Shown here one piece after another: positions 1 to 11,744 of a stretch of 64,000 nt of DNA; the first letter of the stretch is position 1; every line of letters starts with the position of its first letter. Source of the stretch: Symsagittifera roscoffensis (taxonomy: Eukaryota; Xenacoelomorpha; Acoela; Convolutidae); assembly GCF_963678635.1 (NCBI RefSeq), contig NC_087062.1, forward strand, positions 22,980,370 through 23,044,369, written 5' to 3'. The translations under genes and the position numbers were made by a program. A model generated the notes under the pieces. The model saw only the letters and a program-made list of their open reading frames with translations. It did no database searches and was not told the origin of the DNA.

Positions 1-1258
1 GGAGTTCCAAAGGTTGGGGTCTCGGAATGAAGATTTTTTCAAATCAAGTGGTGCCTATATGACAACGTTTTCTGCGACTGGTATCGAAATGAAACAGCAA
101 CCAATGAGACGTCAGCATTTTAAATTGAGGCAATCAATTTGAGGCCCATTTTCAATCTGAAGAATGCATTTGTGAGAAAAATGTAAAAACGTTCTCACTT
201 CCATTAGTCAACTCAACATTTCGAATAAAATCGATAAAAAAGTACGGAAAACTTCAGCGAAAAACCATTACTAAAATAATTGAATTAGCTGCAAAAATTC
301 TAATCGGTAACCTACCAAAAACCAATCAACTCTCAAAGCTAAAAAAAATTAAAAATTTGAATGAATGACTTTCTTCCTCTCAATTCAACTTAGGTGAGCA
401 AAGATCAGGTCCCCAATAAAAAAAAGTCCTTTACTTTCTTCAGAAACACTCAACTGCAAATCCCAGCAGATAATAAAATATTGTAAGTAATAAAACTCTA
501 TTCTAACATTCAAGAGCATTCACAAAAAGGTAAACTAAATTCAATAAGCCTATCACTCTTTCAAGGGCGACCTTAAGAATAATAATGGCTTTTCAGTCAA
601 AAGACTTCGTTATTGATACATTTATGTGCATTAAAGTAATTCCAACATTCATGATGAAATAACCGTTGCATTGCCAGGGCAGCCTAACTGTCAAAAGAGC
701 TGGGATGTGCCAAAACTCATAGAGAGGCAATATGTGTACGGCCTTTTTTATTTTTCTAGTACTCGTAATACTATTATGGTACTTAGTACTGTCCTTATAC
801 TATAAAGCATAAATAAATTTTTTTCTTCTTTCTTTCTCGTGATTGATAATAGCCTTAAATAAAATGGATTGACTTCACCTAAAATTTTAAAAACAGTTTT
901 AGAGCATTTTTCTGAAGATTTCTGAAAAAACGGCCAATTCGGCTGCGGGCTGCCCTGGTAATCTAAAATATTGATGAAACATTTCAGTCTGAGTTAACAA
1001 TTCTAATTGCTTCACTGGTCTTTAACACGGATATTCAACTCTAGGGCCAATTTACCAAGGATACATACATATATACCTAATTTTCTTTACAAAACCGCGA
1101 TTATTTCTGAAGCTAAATTAATGATTGAAGCAATAAGAATTTCTTCTAAGTTTTTTTCTAAAACCGAACGTCGAGTTGCGTTGCTACTGAAGTGTTTTCC
1201 TAATATACAAATTTTAGCATCAATTCAAAATTGGACAGTCCGTCTTAGTTGAGTCAAT
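1..1258. other. Region downstream of the SERINC stop codon
   Basis: AT-rich sequence downstream of the minus-strand SERINC stop codon. No credible coding exon was seen on either strand. A minus-strand AATAAA (plus TTTATT near 746-752) lies about 500 nt past the stop and could end the transcript, but the motif is common in DNA this AT-rich. The short open frame around 1007-1252 has no family features. Confidence 0.4.
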
Positions 1259-4200
1259 CTAAAAAGCGAAGTCTCGATTGGTGAGAACGAGTGGTGCTAC
1301 TAGAGACCACGCGTAAAGTCCAGCACATGTCCAACCGGAGCCAATTTTGACCCACATCGCTGCGTTGCTTCTTTGGAACTGCTGCAGTTGGCCTAAAAAG
1401 TAAAATATATGGTTCGTTCATAAAGTCTGACAACAAATTAAAACCAATTAATGCCAATCCGGCGGAAGGCAATATAGCTGTTAACAAATTAACCTACAAA
1501 ATCAATGATCTAAAAACAACTTTATTTGAAATTTTGACACCGCGAGTGAAAAGTGAAATTTTTTTTTTCTGGAAAAAATTTCGCCGATCAATTGAGCACT
1601 CAAAAAAACAGATATCAACAACTATCTAACCAACAAATAATTGGATAAGTAAAAAGAAACACGAAACCGAAAAAAAGTTGATAGAAAAATCTAGAATATT
1701 TTCAATTTAGAATTTCGAAGTAAAAAGTATATCACGTTTAAGCACTTTAAAGCCCTAATTTCACGAATAGTTCATGATTCAAACTTTTTTCTCTAAGTTA
1801 TCCCATCCCGTCTAGAGAAAAAAAGCAAGAAGTAATTTTTCTATTCTGTTGGGAATTCAGTTCACTTTGACGCTAGAGATCATTCACGTTTTCCGTCACC
1901 TGTACACTTTTGCTGTTCGATGAAGGAAACTTCAAAAAGAGGGGCGAAGCTGGGCTACACTTGCGATATAAAAAAAAACATTGCGCTACCAGATAGTGAA
2001 TGGGAAAAAGACCGTCAAAAAATTCTGAAACATTTTCTGAAAAACACATCTACAAAAACTACATCTTTGTAAGGGATGATATTCATAAACAGCCTTAAAA
2101 GTCACTGGGAATCATTGACTGAGCGGCAATAAAGGGGGAATATCTAACTTTCAGCAAATGAATTTCAATTGGGCTCAAAAAGTGCATATATACCAAAGTG
2201 CATTCATAAATATATATGATAGCACATCTTGGTTATTAGAGCACTTTAAAACTTTTTCATGGAAAAAAGCAAACGAAAAATCTACAAGACCTATATAGAA
2301 GTCTTCATTACATTCATTAATCTTAAAAACGATACAACAATTAGAATGAAAGCAGAATGACGCTCAAAATTAGCAGATGTTTTCGAACGCTGTTACAAAT
2401 GAAGAACAAAAAGGAAAAACAAAGAAAACAAAACAACACACAAAAGTTTTTCCTGTTTAAATTTATTGAATTTTTTCAAAGAAATGCTAATGAAGTTGAT
2501 TGAGCTCAAAAATAAGTGCCAGAGTCTTGTCGATCTCAGAAGTACTACCAGACATTTTAAGGAAAAAATTCGGCAAATATACCGACAGGATTAAGGCCGG
2601 CAGCCAATAAGCTGACTCAACTGAAAATGTTCGTCAAAAATCATATCGGAAAAATAAGCATGTAACGCCCACATAGGATCAACGACAGCTATATAAGTAG
2701 CGCATGCTATGAAAAATACAGAATTTGGAAACTAAACCGACACAGCTGAAATCGACAACCAAGAAGCCGAAATTTCATCAGCAGAAAAGTAATATCGAAA
2801 CTCAATAATTATACATACAATGCTTTGAGTGCTAGATGTACCATGTACTAGTAGTACTAGTAGTTCTATTAGAATTTTCATGCAGTTGAGCATGTCAGCA
2901 GCATAGCAGAATTATAAATGATTCAACTGATTTTGTTGTTAACCCGAAATAGTCTATTTTCCTAGCGTAATAAAGTAACTCAAAATCAGACTTTGTTAAA
3001 TTCCCAAATAAGTGAACTATCAAAAAATTAAAAATTTTTAAATTGAAATGAAACCCATGCTTTAGAAAGTAAGCCTATAAAAATCGTACCAGATAATGAG
3101 CATGGACAAACTTAATGACTTTTTCTGAAAAAAATTATCACGACTTATGTAAGTGAAGATCACTTCGTTTTACTACTCTTGAAAGGGTTTAATTATCATT
3201 TGAAACTACCATGCAAATTCAGCTAATTCAGCTCAGCAAAAAAAAACCTTAAAGAGTCAAAATCTTGGCAGACGAATCTTTAAACAAATGAGTTGAACTC
3301 GAGAACCATTAAATCAGTGTAAACCATTTACCTTGTGGGTCGAGCCAGTTAGTGAGACACATCATGATGTAGAGGGATGCACTTGCGAGGACTAGATGGA
3401 AGAGAGAGTAGTTGTAGGCCACTCCTTCCTCCTCGTCATCGTACACCTTCTGACCCTTCCTGCCCCCTCCCTCCTCGTCATCCGAAGCATGTCCCCCAGA
3501 GTGCACGTCACTCATAGGCACAAAGCCTTCCTCCTAATAAAAGTTTCATACAATTTGATCACAAATTATTTTTTTGTTTAGTGATTTTTGTGCAGAATAT
3601 TACTAATAATTTAATGGTACATGTCGAATGTACATGAATCTAGTAAGGATAGATTTCATGTTGTTTTCCCATGGCTTTACAAAACATATTTCGGAGGAAT
3701 GCAATCACTTTTTCTAATTGTTCCGATCATGAATTGGGAAGGAATTTTGTTCTCGACCATATTATTTTTAAACGCAAATCCAGGCACTAGAAAGGTACAT
3801 TACACAAAAATGTTGCAAAAAAGGATACATTTGAAAGCGTTTTCATTCGTGACTCGTATTGCATTAAAAAATCAACAAAAGGTTTCTCGACAAGTGGCTC
3901 ATGACTTTGTGGCTTTAGCACTAAAGCGATCTGTCTTATTTTCAGTTAATATCATTGAAGAGAACGCAATCAACTTAATTAAAAGCAGATTTTGTAGAAA
4001 TTACAAACAGTGCTTCTTCTCTTCCGCTGAAATAGTATACACTTTTTGTTCTAATAATGACTTCTGCAAAGAATTGTTCAGTTACTCAACACTAGTTCAA
4101 AAGTTTATGTATTGCTAGATCTCTTACCTCTGGCGCCGCACTGACTCCGACCTTGCCCGCAGTGGACACACTGCTGTACATGACGAGACACACCCACACG

Positions 4201-7200
4201 ATTATGCCAACAATGCTCGCCCCATCCAGTGAGGTCCCGTTATTCTTCTCCTCCGAAGAATCGGAGGAGTGGCCAGTGATTATTTCTCCCAGACGAGGGT
4301 TGCATCCTTGAGTGGTGGATGACGTCATGGCAGACCAGGTGAGGAACATCATGTAGATTGAGACGACCGAAGACTAAACAAGAGACAGGATGAAAACAAC
4401 AAAAGTTATACTTTCATAAACAAATATTCAAAGTGCAGATAAATATCATCAATTCTATTATGGCTCAGCAACACTATTTTAACTTTTCATTGCTCATTGC
4501 GAATGACCCAACTCCATAGTTATCAGAATTAGAGCTCTGCGCAAACGGAGACTGATGCCACAGATATGTGAATCAGAAATTTTACAATCATTTAAATATT
4601 ATTTTTTGCGTTATCCTTGAAAGGTATTTCATATCAGTAATTTAGCTAGTGAAATAGAATTTTGTTACCTGTAGCAGTCCACTGCTCGGGTTGGCTTCCT
4701 GCACCTTTGGCAGAATGGACACAACAGACAACAGGATACAGAGAGCCATGTTGATCGAGATGAAAAACTTATGCAGGCCACATCCTTCGCCACCATAATA
4801 TACGAACATCAGAACCATAGCTACAATGCAGATCAGGAAAATTCCGATTGTGACTCCAAGGAGGAGGGAGAACCACTTGCCACAACCTTCTTCCTCCTCC
4901 ATTTTGGCCACCCACTTCTCGTTCCACGTGTAAGCGAAGTCGATTAGGAACACGAGTTGCAGTACAATGAAGCCGAATCCACCCACCAGGCCAAAGTACA
5001 TCCAAACAGTTTCGAAGTGTCCTAGAATCAACACACCTCGATACTTACACTTTTAACACAAACTCTTATTTAAATCTATGAAAAGACCTAAGACTACTAA
5101 CTCAACAGCTTGAAATTCCTCAGTATCAACAAAATTGACATACAACATATTCATTAAAATCAGCTCCCGAAACTAGTTACGTTTTACATGAGCTTGACCA
5201 CTAAAATAGACCTCACAATTTGATTGAGCGCAGATAAAGTTCAATCAGTCACCTTGAAAATTGAAGAGTTTGTTACCTTGGGAAAAAACCTAAATAAAAA
5301 TACAAAACATATACCTCGTGGTATGAAGAAGGCACCCACTCCGATGCCTGCAATGAGAACAGCCTTGACTGCCCAGAATCCATTCTGAAGTGCTGCTCTT
5401 TTGTCTTTACTGTTCTGCACTCCTATCATCAAAAGAGCCATGAGGACGAAGAAACAACACATGGCAAACATCACTCGGTACACTAGGAAGTAACCCATCA
5501 TCGCCTGAACAGAAAAAGAGGAGTTGATAATTGAAGGCCGAAACCAGCAAAAAAAATCTTGATTGTTTTTTTCTGGATCACCAGGTGTTTCAATTTTGCC
5601 ATTCACCACCAGCTTGTCCGTATGCCTACTTGTGCATAAACGATGCGAACTAAAGGAATATCTTTTAGTCGTTCCTCTATTTATGGTTGCGTGTCCAACA
5701 TAAGACTTGAGCCAAATCCTGTTCAACTAAATTTTTGTCTATGTAACTTTTTCTATTACAACAACCCCAAAGAAGCCATGCAACCTTCCACTTTGTCCAT
5801 ATCTTCCCCCACTTGTTTTCAGCCCACCAGGGCCTTGAAAAAACAGGTTCTTCATCTTATTCGTTTTCCATTCATTTTGCAACGTTTTTTTTTCTTGCTA
5901 GAAGCAATAGTCGATGGCGACAGTTGCATGTAACAAACATAGCCATCTGACAGTTACACATGTAATAGACGCAAAAAAAAATATTTTTGAAAAAATTTCA
6001 ACTTTCGAATTTCGAAAAAAATAGATGGCCTTAGAGCTCTTCGAATTTCTAGAACAATTTATGATGGGCATTTTTTTGATAAAAAAACCCATTTTGAGAA
6101 AACCGAATCAATAACCTAAGTTATTATCTCTCTTAAACTCTGACACTTGAATATACTTTCGAAACTAGAAGTCGATCATGTTTTCCGTGACATTTACACT
6201 TTTGCTGTGCGATAGTGGAGTTTACCTTCCTTTTAACAAAGGAAATGAAGTGAACTTTAAAAAAAATCAGAAGTCAAGCCGCGAAAAATCAAAATTGAGC
6301 GTGAATTTTTTTTACAGACTTTCCTGAAAAAAAAAACAAATCAATCACCAAGACCTATAAAGGAGTAATCATTACGTTCATTACTTTTGAAAACGAGGCT
6401 ATAACTCCACGTCGTAACGCAACATAAATCAAATACCAAATTTTTCATTGACATCTGCCACAGTGATCTAGAGTGTTTTTCACGCTGTGACGCATACGGA
6501 ACCTTGTTCGAAACCGAATGATTTGAAGTATTTTGCTTACAATTCATAAACCATGCATTTATTTTTAAATCAATTTCACGAACAAGCAATGACCAATTTT
6601 TTCACTTTTTTATTTTTCCTTCCTCTCGGAAAAATGTATACTCTGTTCGACTAATGTCACTTATTTCAACACGATTGGTCAGGTCATCGTATATGTAGTG
6701 GGTAACACATAACATGACTAAAACCAGCAGAAGCAGGTTGATGTTCATAGGCAGAAATCAGCAAAGAAAAAGATTCTTGAACATAGTTTTTTTTGTATCA
6801 TATGAGCTCACCTTCACGGCAGCTCAAATCACAAACGGCTCATGCGCAATGCAAGGTGGTATATAAACCAGCCGAAAATACGTAAGTTTTGCAAATTCTT
6901 TCATATGATGTAACTGTTCGGCTGGCTTATATACTCCATGCATTTTTGGTAGGTTAATACTTCGGCTGGTTGATTTACTCTCGTAATGCAACGGGGCAGA
7001 CTGCTCAATTGATCCTTTTATTTCTTATTCAACATACCTGACAATCAACGCCATGCCCAAATTCTTCGCAAAGTGGTCCAATCTTTGCCAATTCATCCTT
7101 GACCAGGTTTGTCATACAGATCAATGACGCAATCGTAGCCAGCACAAGTACGAGTCCATAAGCCACACGAGAAGCAGTCGAGTTTCTAAAAATAATAAGC

Positions 7201-7582
7201 AGGATTTTCGACTAAATTATTTGAAACAGTTTACGCAAAAATTCGAAAAAAAATAACGGTATCGACAATAGTGAATTTATTCAAGTAACGTACGGAGAAA
7301 AACTGCAAGTCACCACTCTAAGCCTGCAAATTTTTTGAGTGATCAATTCGTTTTTCCACTAAACAAAATGAAAATTTCGATTGAAAGACCTATTTCATGA
7401 GATCATCCATATAGTAACCGCTTAAACTTTCCAATATGTTTACGACCCAATTTCTTCAATGTGAAGCCCAATTTTTAAAGGTAAGGAAGTAACCTGCAAG
7501 AAGGACAAGCTGCACAGCAGAGCGAGCAAGCAGCACTGGAGACACAGCAGGCCAACGAAGAGGCAATTCCCCCGATACACAT
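1259..7582 (-). CDS. SERINC: SERINC family protein (serine incorporator), 7 exons
   Basis: A multi-pass membrane protein of the SERINC family, whose members sit in ER, Golgi or plasma membrane and are linked to serine-derived lipid synthesis and phospholipid scrambling. Coding exons in transcript order are 7582-7494, 7185-7038, 5504-5315, 5021-4669, 4373-4128, 3533-3332 and 1392-1259. All junctions are GT-AG and the phases agree, giving 453 aa, normal for the family. Residues 1-30 are Cys-rich. About ten hydrophobic segments follow. Family-like signatures include FIPRGHFETVW across an exon junction, [55 protein letters not shown] and, at the C-terminus, [22 protein letters not shown] long acidic, Gly-rich loop precedes VAYNYSLFH. 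The start was chosen at the first ATG of the Cys-rich exon, as in relatives. No break was seen. Non-coding 5' exons cannot be excluded. Confidence 0.95.
1690..2400. repeat. Dispersed repeat family R, copy 1
   Basis: Recurs in degenerate form at 5985-6490 and 15115-15560. Shared landmarks in order are 'gaatttcgaa', a run near 'tatcacgtt', 'cacttttgctgt', and near the end 'acctata..ga.gt..tcattac.ttcatta'. No coding potential was seen. It is probably an old non-autonomous transposon; the boundaries are approximate. Confidence 0.5.
5985..6490. repeat. Dispersed repeat family R, copy 2 (inside a SERINC intron)
   Basis: Second copy of the family at 1690-2400. It shares 'tttcgaatttcgaa', 'cgatcatgttttccgtgac', 'cacttttgctgt' and 'acctataaaggagtaatcat'. 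It lies in the large SERINC intron (5505-7037). Non-coding. Confidence 0.5.
6850..6985. repeat. Inverted repeat with 'cggctgg' arms
   Basis: The left arm near 6855-6882 (atgcaaggtggtatataaac followed by cagccgaa) is matched in inverse orientation near 6915-6942 (ttcggctggcttatatactc followed by catgcat). A third 'cttcggctggttgattta' follows near 6960. It could fold as an imperfect hairpin in the SERINC intron. It looks like a small foldback/MITE remnant. Confidence 0.5.
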
Positions 7583-7689
7583 TGTGCTGCTCAGATTGTT
7601 GTTTGGATCTTGTAGATTTAAAAAAGACTAACTTGGTAGAAAAGTTGACGATTTAATCAAATATCTGAAAAAAGGAGAAATGATTTACA

Positions 7690-9690
7690 CGGAACAGCAT
7701 TTTAGCGAAACGTCAGTTTCCGTCAGTAGCAGGAAGAAACTTAAAGCTACACTATTTAAAATTTTTCTACTGATAGGCAGGCAATTACGCAGTAGCTTCC
7801 CTCTTAAATTCTGGCTGCTTAATTTTTTCGAATGGTCATTTAATATTTTTTCCGACATCCATTTTGAGTCAACCAATCTAAATTTTTTTAATATGCTCTG
7901 GAGCGCGCCGAATAAAAACGCAATTTTTGGGTCAAAACCTTCCAAACATATCCATTTTGGCTTGGCAAAATGCCTTTGGTTCTTTCACGTGTTTGTTACG
8001 CATGTTCCTAATTCAAAATCAATATTTCTCATGCTGTTTTTGTCTTGCATTGACTTGAGCAGGGTTTTAAATATTTCACTGCAAAACAATTCAAAAACTG
8101 AAAGCATGCCGTTTTGACTATGATTTTACGTACGGATTCAAAATTTCGTTTGAAAAATTGAGCCAGTTATTTTTTTTGCATTTTGTAAATTTCGTCCAAA
8201 TGACTTTAGTATGTACAAGCATACACCAATACACCACATTGTAAAACACTTCTATCATGAGAATTTTAAAATAGTAACATTTGTTTCTTTAAAAAATGCA
8301 TAAATTTTTGTGAATCAAAATACCGAAATAGTTAAAGCAGTCAATAGATTTTTTTTCCCGAAAGTTTCAAACTTAACAGATTTTTCCCCCAAAATTCATG
8401 CACTGACATTTTGAATCGTTGATGGTTAAGCAGTTCTCTTCAAACCAGTTTTCGCAGAGTTTTATATTTCAACAAAAAGTCTTTGTTCAGTTTGACAGCA
8501 TAAAAAATTGTAGTATCGTCTTCAAACAAAACAGTCTCAACTTCCTTGCAAGACAATGTCGAATCATTGATATACATAAGAGAAAAAAGCGGTACACACA
8601 CGAAACTGGTTTGTACTCAGACTTTTTGCCATCTATTTCGACATATCGATAACTATCAGCAGAGTAACTTTTCAACATGTCTAAAAAATTTCGCGAAATC
8701 TTATACGTTGCAGCGTTGCCATTGAATATCATGACTTACAGTGTCAAACAAATTTTTCATATCCATATACATAGTAAATCCAAAATTCCATTTGTCAACT
8801 GCTTCACGCATGAATTCAAGGAGGTTGAAATGCAAATTGGTTCAGCAAAATAATTTTTTTCTTGATAATTTCGAACATTCGATTCTTAATGAGTTTCTTA
8901 AAACTTTCGCCAGGATGGCAGTAAGCGTATTGTCCTGTAAATATCACTCTTTTCAACCTCCGGCTCTACGAATCGGGACAACTTTCGCCAATTAGAAGTG
9001 GGAGGTTACCGTTTAATAAACATTCCTTAAAACTTTCAGTCAAAAAATGGCTCACAACAGTACAGCATTGTTCACGATTTTACTTGTTATGCAATCATGA
9101 ACACTAAAATTTTTCTCTTTAAGTTTTTTAGAATTTGGGCAACGTCGTCCGACCAATCTCTGTTGAAGAAAATGTTCTGGGATCCATTTCATTAGGAATT
9201 GGTTTGCTGTCTTTGCAGAATTGTTTAAAGGCTTGAAAAACAAATTTAGAATGGTCAGACGCTTGGGATTTCTTTTATCAATATTTCCTCGTTTTTCTTT
9301 GGATTTTTGTAGACTTTCATGCAGTATGAAGAAAAAGTTCAGTAATTCATTTTTCATCGCTTAAAAAAATCATTATTCTGTACTTCAGTTATTTTGAATG
9401 AGAGTTTCGAATTCACTGGATGATTCAATATAACAGGAAAGTGATTGCTAATAGATGTTCTAAACGTTCGAATGTCATAGAAAAATTTGAGTCATGGTAT
9501 GATCAATGCATGTACTTGACGATTTAGTTACCCGGGTGGGCGATTTGTTTACAACACCGAAACCACAGCTAATGACAAAGTTCAGATAATTTAATGCACA
9601 ACCATCAGCATCCAGAATATATATTGACATTCAAGACTTCCACATATAACAACTTCGTGCTTAAGGCATGTCAACTCAGAAATGACTGTA
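7690..9690 (-). pseudogene. Decayed LINE (endonuclease and reverse transcriptase), CR1/Jockey-like
   Basis: Minus-strand translation shows non-LTR polymerase pieces in the expected order but in shifting frames. Endonuclease remnants lie near 9690-9400 (PTRVTKSSSTCIDH, then SNHFPVILN, the usual SDH.P position). Reverse transcriptase follows near 9000-8500: KKLIKNRMFEIIKKK, LLNQFAF, a degraded KAFDTV box read as MKNLFDTV, YVEIDGKKSEYKPVS, and a degraded LLFLLYIND..ADDT region. The catalytic YADD box is lost and stops and frameshifts are frequent, so it is dead. It sits just upstream of the SERINC start codon on the same strand. The part below 8400 is poorly recognisable. Confidence 0.8.
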
Positions 9691-10610
9691 AGATGCAAGA
9701 AGTTGTTTAATGGAAAAAAACTAGTTCCCGATTGAACTATAACGCAGAAACAATTCCGACAACAGAGTTTTGAACAAGGTACATCTAGAGTGAGGCAGTC
9801 ACCTTTTTAACTGAGATATCTGCCATAGCTGTAAAAAGCAGCTAACCTATTATCTATTAGTAAATACGAGACAGCAAAGAACGCGCTATAACATAGATCA
9901 ACTTCAACACAGATTGTTGAAAACAAATTAAAAAATTAGTGCGAGTAAAGGCTGGGAGAAAAGACAAACAACACAAGAGTTTGCTTGTGGAAAAATCCGT
10001 CAGTGAAATTTGAACTTTATTTTTAAAACTGATGACCAAAGTTAGGTTAGAGGAAAGGTCGGTAAGATGAAAGGTAGTTTAGAGGAAGACGCCCCGATAA
10101 CCCATTTCTGGTCTTTACTAGCACTTCACAAACTCAACCACTATTTCCAAGCCGACTGAGATGTCTTCCATCACTAACACAGCTTAAAACTCTTTTGATT
10201 GGATACGCACTAAAGAAGGCAGAACTTTTGCTCCGATGAGCAACCAAACAGAACTCTTCAGATTGCAAACCTGGCACTGTAATCCAATGCAAGCAAAAAC
10301 GAGGCCTGATAGTATAGCACAAGCTACTGTTGAGCAATGAAATCAACCAGAAGCAAAATAAAGTCTTATTATTTTTCCCTACACCAGGGAATGGCTTGCG
10401 AATTTTTGGAATTATATCTCAAAGCGGATAGAGCAGCAAGCATAGCTTTACTATATAAGATAATATATCGATCTCTGAAAACATCAAACTCGGATCTCCA
10501 TAGCTCCTTCGATCTCAAATCAAAACAGAAATGGACGAAACTTACCCAAACCAGTTTTAGGGATTGAGTGCTCTAATTTAAATGCTACAAAATTACCAAA
10601 ACAAAATAGC
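9691..10610. other. Intergenic, nothing recognised
   Basis: AT-rich sequence between the LINE remnant and a SINE-like element. Only short, uncharacteristic open frames are present on either strand. No repeats or RNA genes were seen. Confidence 0.35.
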
Positions 10611-10611
10611 A

Positions 10612-10740
10612 ATGGAGTCGAAGCAGAGCTTCGTCTCACTTGCGATACTACACAAACATAGCATCTCAAACTAGCAGACAAAAACGAAACGACAAAGCCA
10701 CAAAGTCAAACAAATAATTGAAAAAATGCCGAAAAAAAAC
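10612..10740. repeat. SINE-like element with CGAAGCAGAGCTTCG box
   Basis: Contains the near-palindrome CGAAGCAGAGCTTCG (6-bp stem, 3-nt loop), followed by 'tctcacttgcgatactacac' and an A-rich tail with 'gacaaa' repeats. Similar blocks occur near 1935, 16452 and 21045, so it is a dispersed family. Full-length limits are not known. Confidence 0.5.
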
Positions 10741-10789
10741 CACAATTACATAACTGTCATAAGGTTGTCTCGAATGAAGTTCAATTTAG

Positions 10790-11085
10790 GAAAAACACGT
10801 CCAGCAAAACAATCGCCGGTTTAGAAAAACACGTCCAGCAAAACAATCACTGGTTTGGAATCGCAAGTATTTACAAGAATTTCTCGAGCTACGTCAAAAA
10901 ACATGGGTAAACTCCCGATGACTCGAAAACAAATTTGTGGTCACCTAAAACTTTCAGCTATCAAGTTCTTTAACTTAAAGACATTTCCCTTTCGTGTGTT
11001 TCCGGAGGGAAAAAACCTTCTCTCCACTCACCGGTTTAGAAAAACACGTCCAGCAAAACAAAATACTTCTGGACGTGTTTTTCTC
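10790..11085. repeat. 'aaaaacacgtccagcaaaac' repeats, direct and inverted
   Basis: The 20-mer aaaaacacgtccagcaaaac occurs twice in tandem (about 10793-10850, spacing near 32 bp) and again near 11039. The third copy is followed within about 15 nt by its inverse, ctggacgtgttttt, making a perfect 14-bp hairpin stem at about 11041-11082. This may be a foldback transposon end or a local rearrangement product. Confidence 0.6.
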
Positions 11086-11439
11086 CAAAACACTTCAGGT
11101 AGCTGATAAAACATCAACCGTAATTATTTAGGCCGATTTAAGATTTTTAGCAAAATAAAAAAATCAACATAAAAAAAATGTGAGTCATGGTAAGCTTAAA
11201 AATTACTACAGGAGTAAATTAAAGTACTTATAACTACAATGAAAATTGCTTACAGCAGTCTAAAATTCCGTGCTGTGGGAACTAAGTTGACAAAACAATC
11301 AGATAAGAGAGGCCTATATTGTTTTGAAATGCAATAGGTTCGTATTGAAAAAAAAAACTGTTCCTGGGCGGACTCATACCTTTGCCGTCCCAAGCGTACT
11401 CATTATCTCTAGGCTAAGTGTACCGGTGAAGTCAAGAAA

Positions 11440-11700
11440 ATTAAATTTTTACACAGAGGCGAAGCTGTGTTTTGCAAACGAGAACACCTAGCGAGAACAC
11501 GACAAAAAGCAGATTTATAAAGTGAAAAAAGTTAAAATAGAAATCCTCGAATTAGTAAAACTTTGTATGGGCTTGAAACCTTCGACCTCAAGATTTGGAG
11601 TCTCACACGCTGCCCTCTCGGCCACGAACGCTAAACAACCGGCAAACACTAGTCACAAATAAAGCAGTCACATAATGCTAACAAATTGCCAATCGTAAAT
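11440..11700 (-). repeat. tRNA-derived SINE, copy 1
   Basis: On the minus strand the head near 11635-11575 reads cgtggccgagagggcagcgt (A-box-like), then gtcgaaggtttcaagccc (B-box-like), resembling a tRNA with Leu/Ser-type features. The tail region carries 'aggcgaagct'. The flank ('caaataaagcagtcacata.gctaa.aaattg') also occurs at 23990-24030, so a second copy lies there. It is not a working tRNA: the acceptor stem is not closed. Confidence 0.6.
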
Positions 11701-11744
11701 TGCACTGGTTAAGAATTTTTTTTTCATTTTTCCTGTTGGAATTC

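Noticed and set aside
11575-11640. Functional tRNA gene
   Set aside because: A- and B-box-like words are present, but the acceptor stem and cloverleaf are not complete and a SINE-like tail follows. The same holds at 16400-16460 and 38040-38110.
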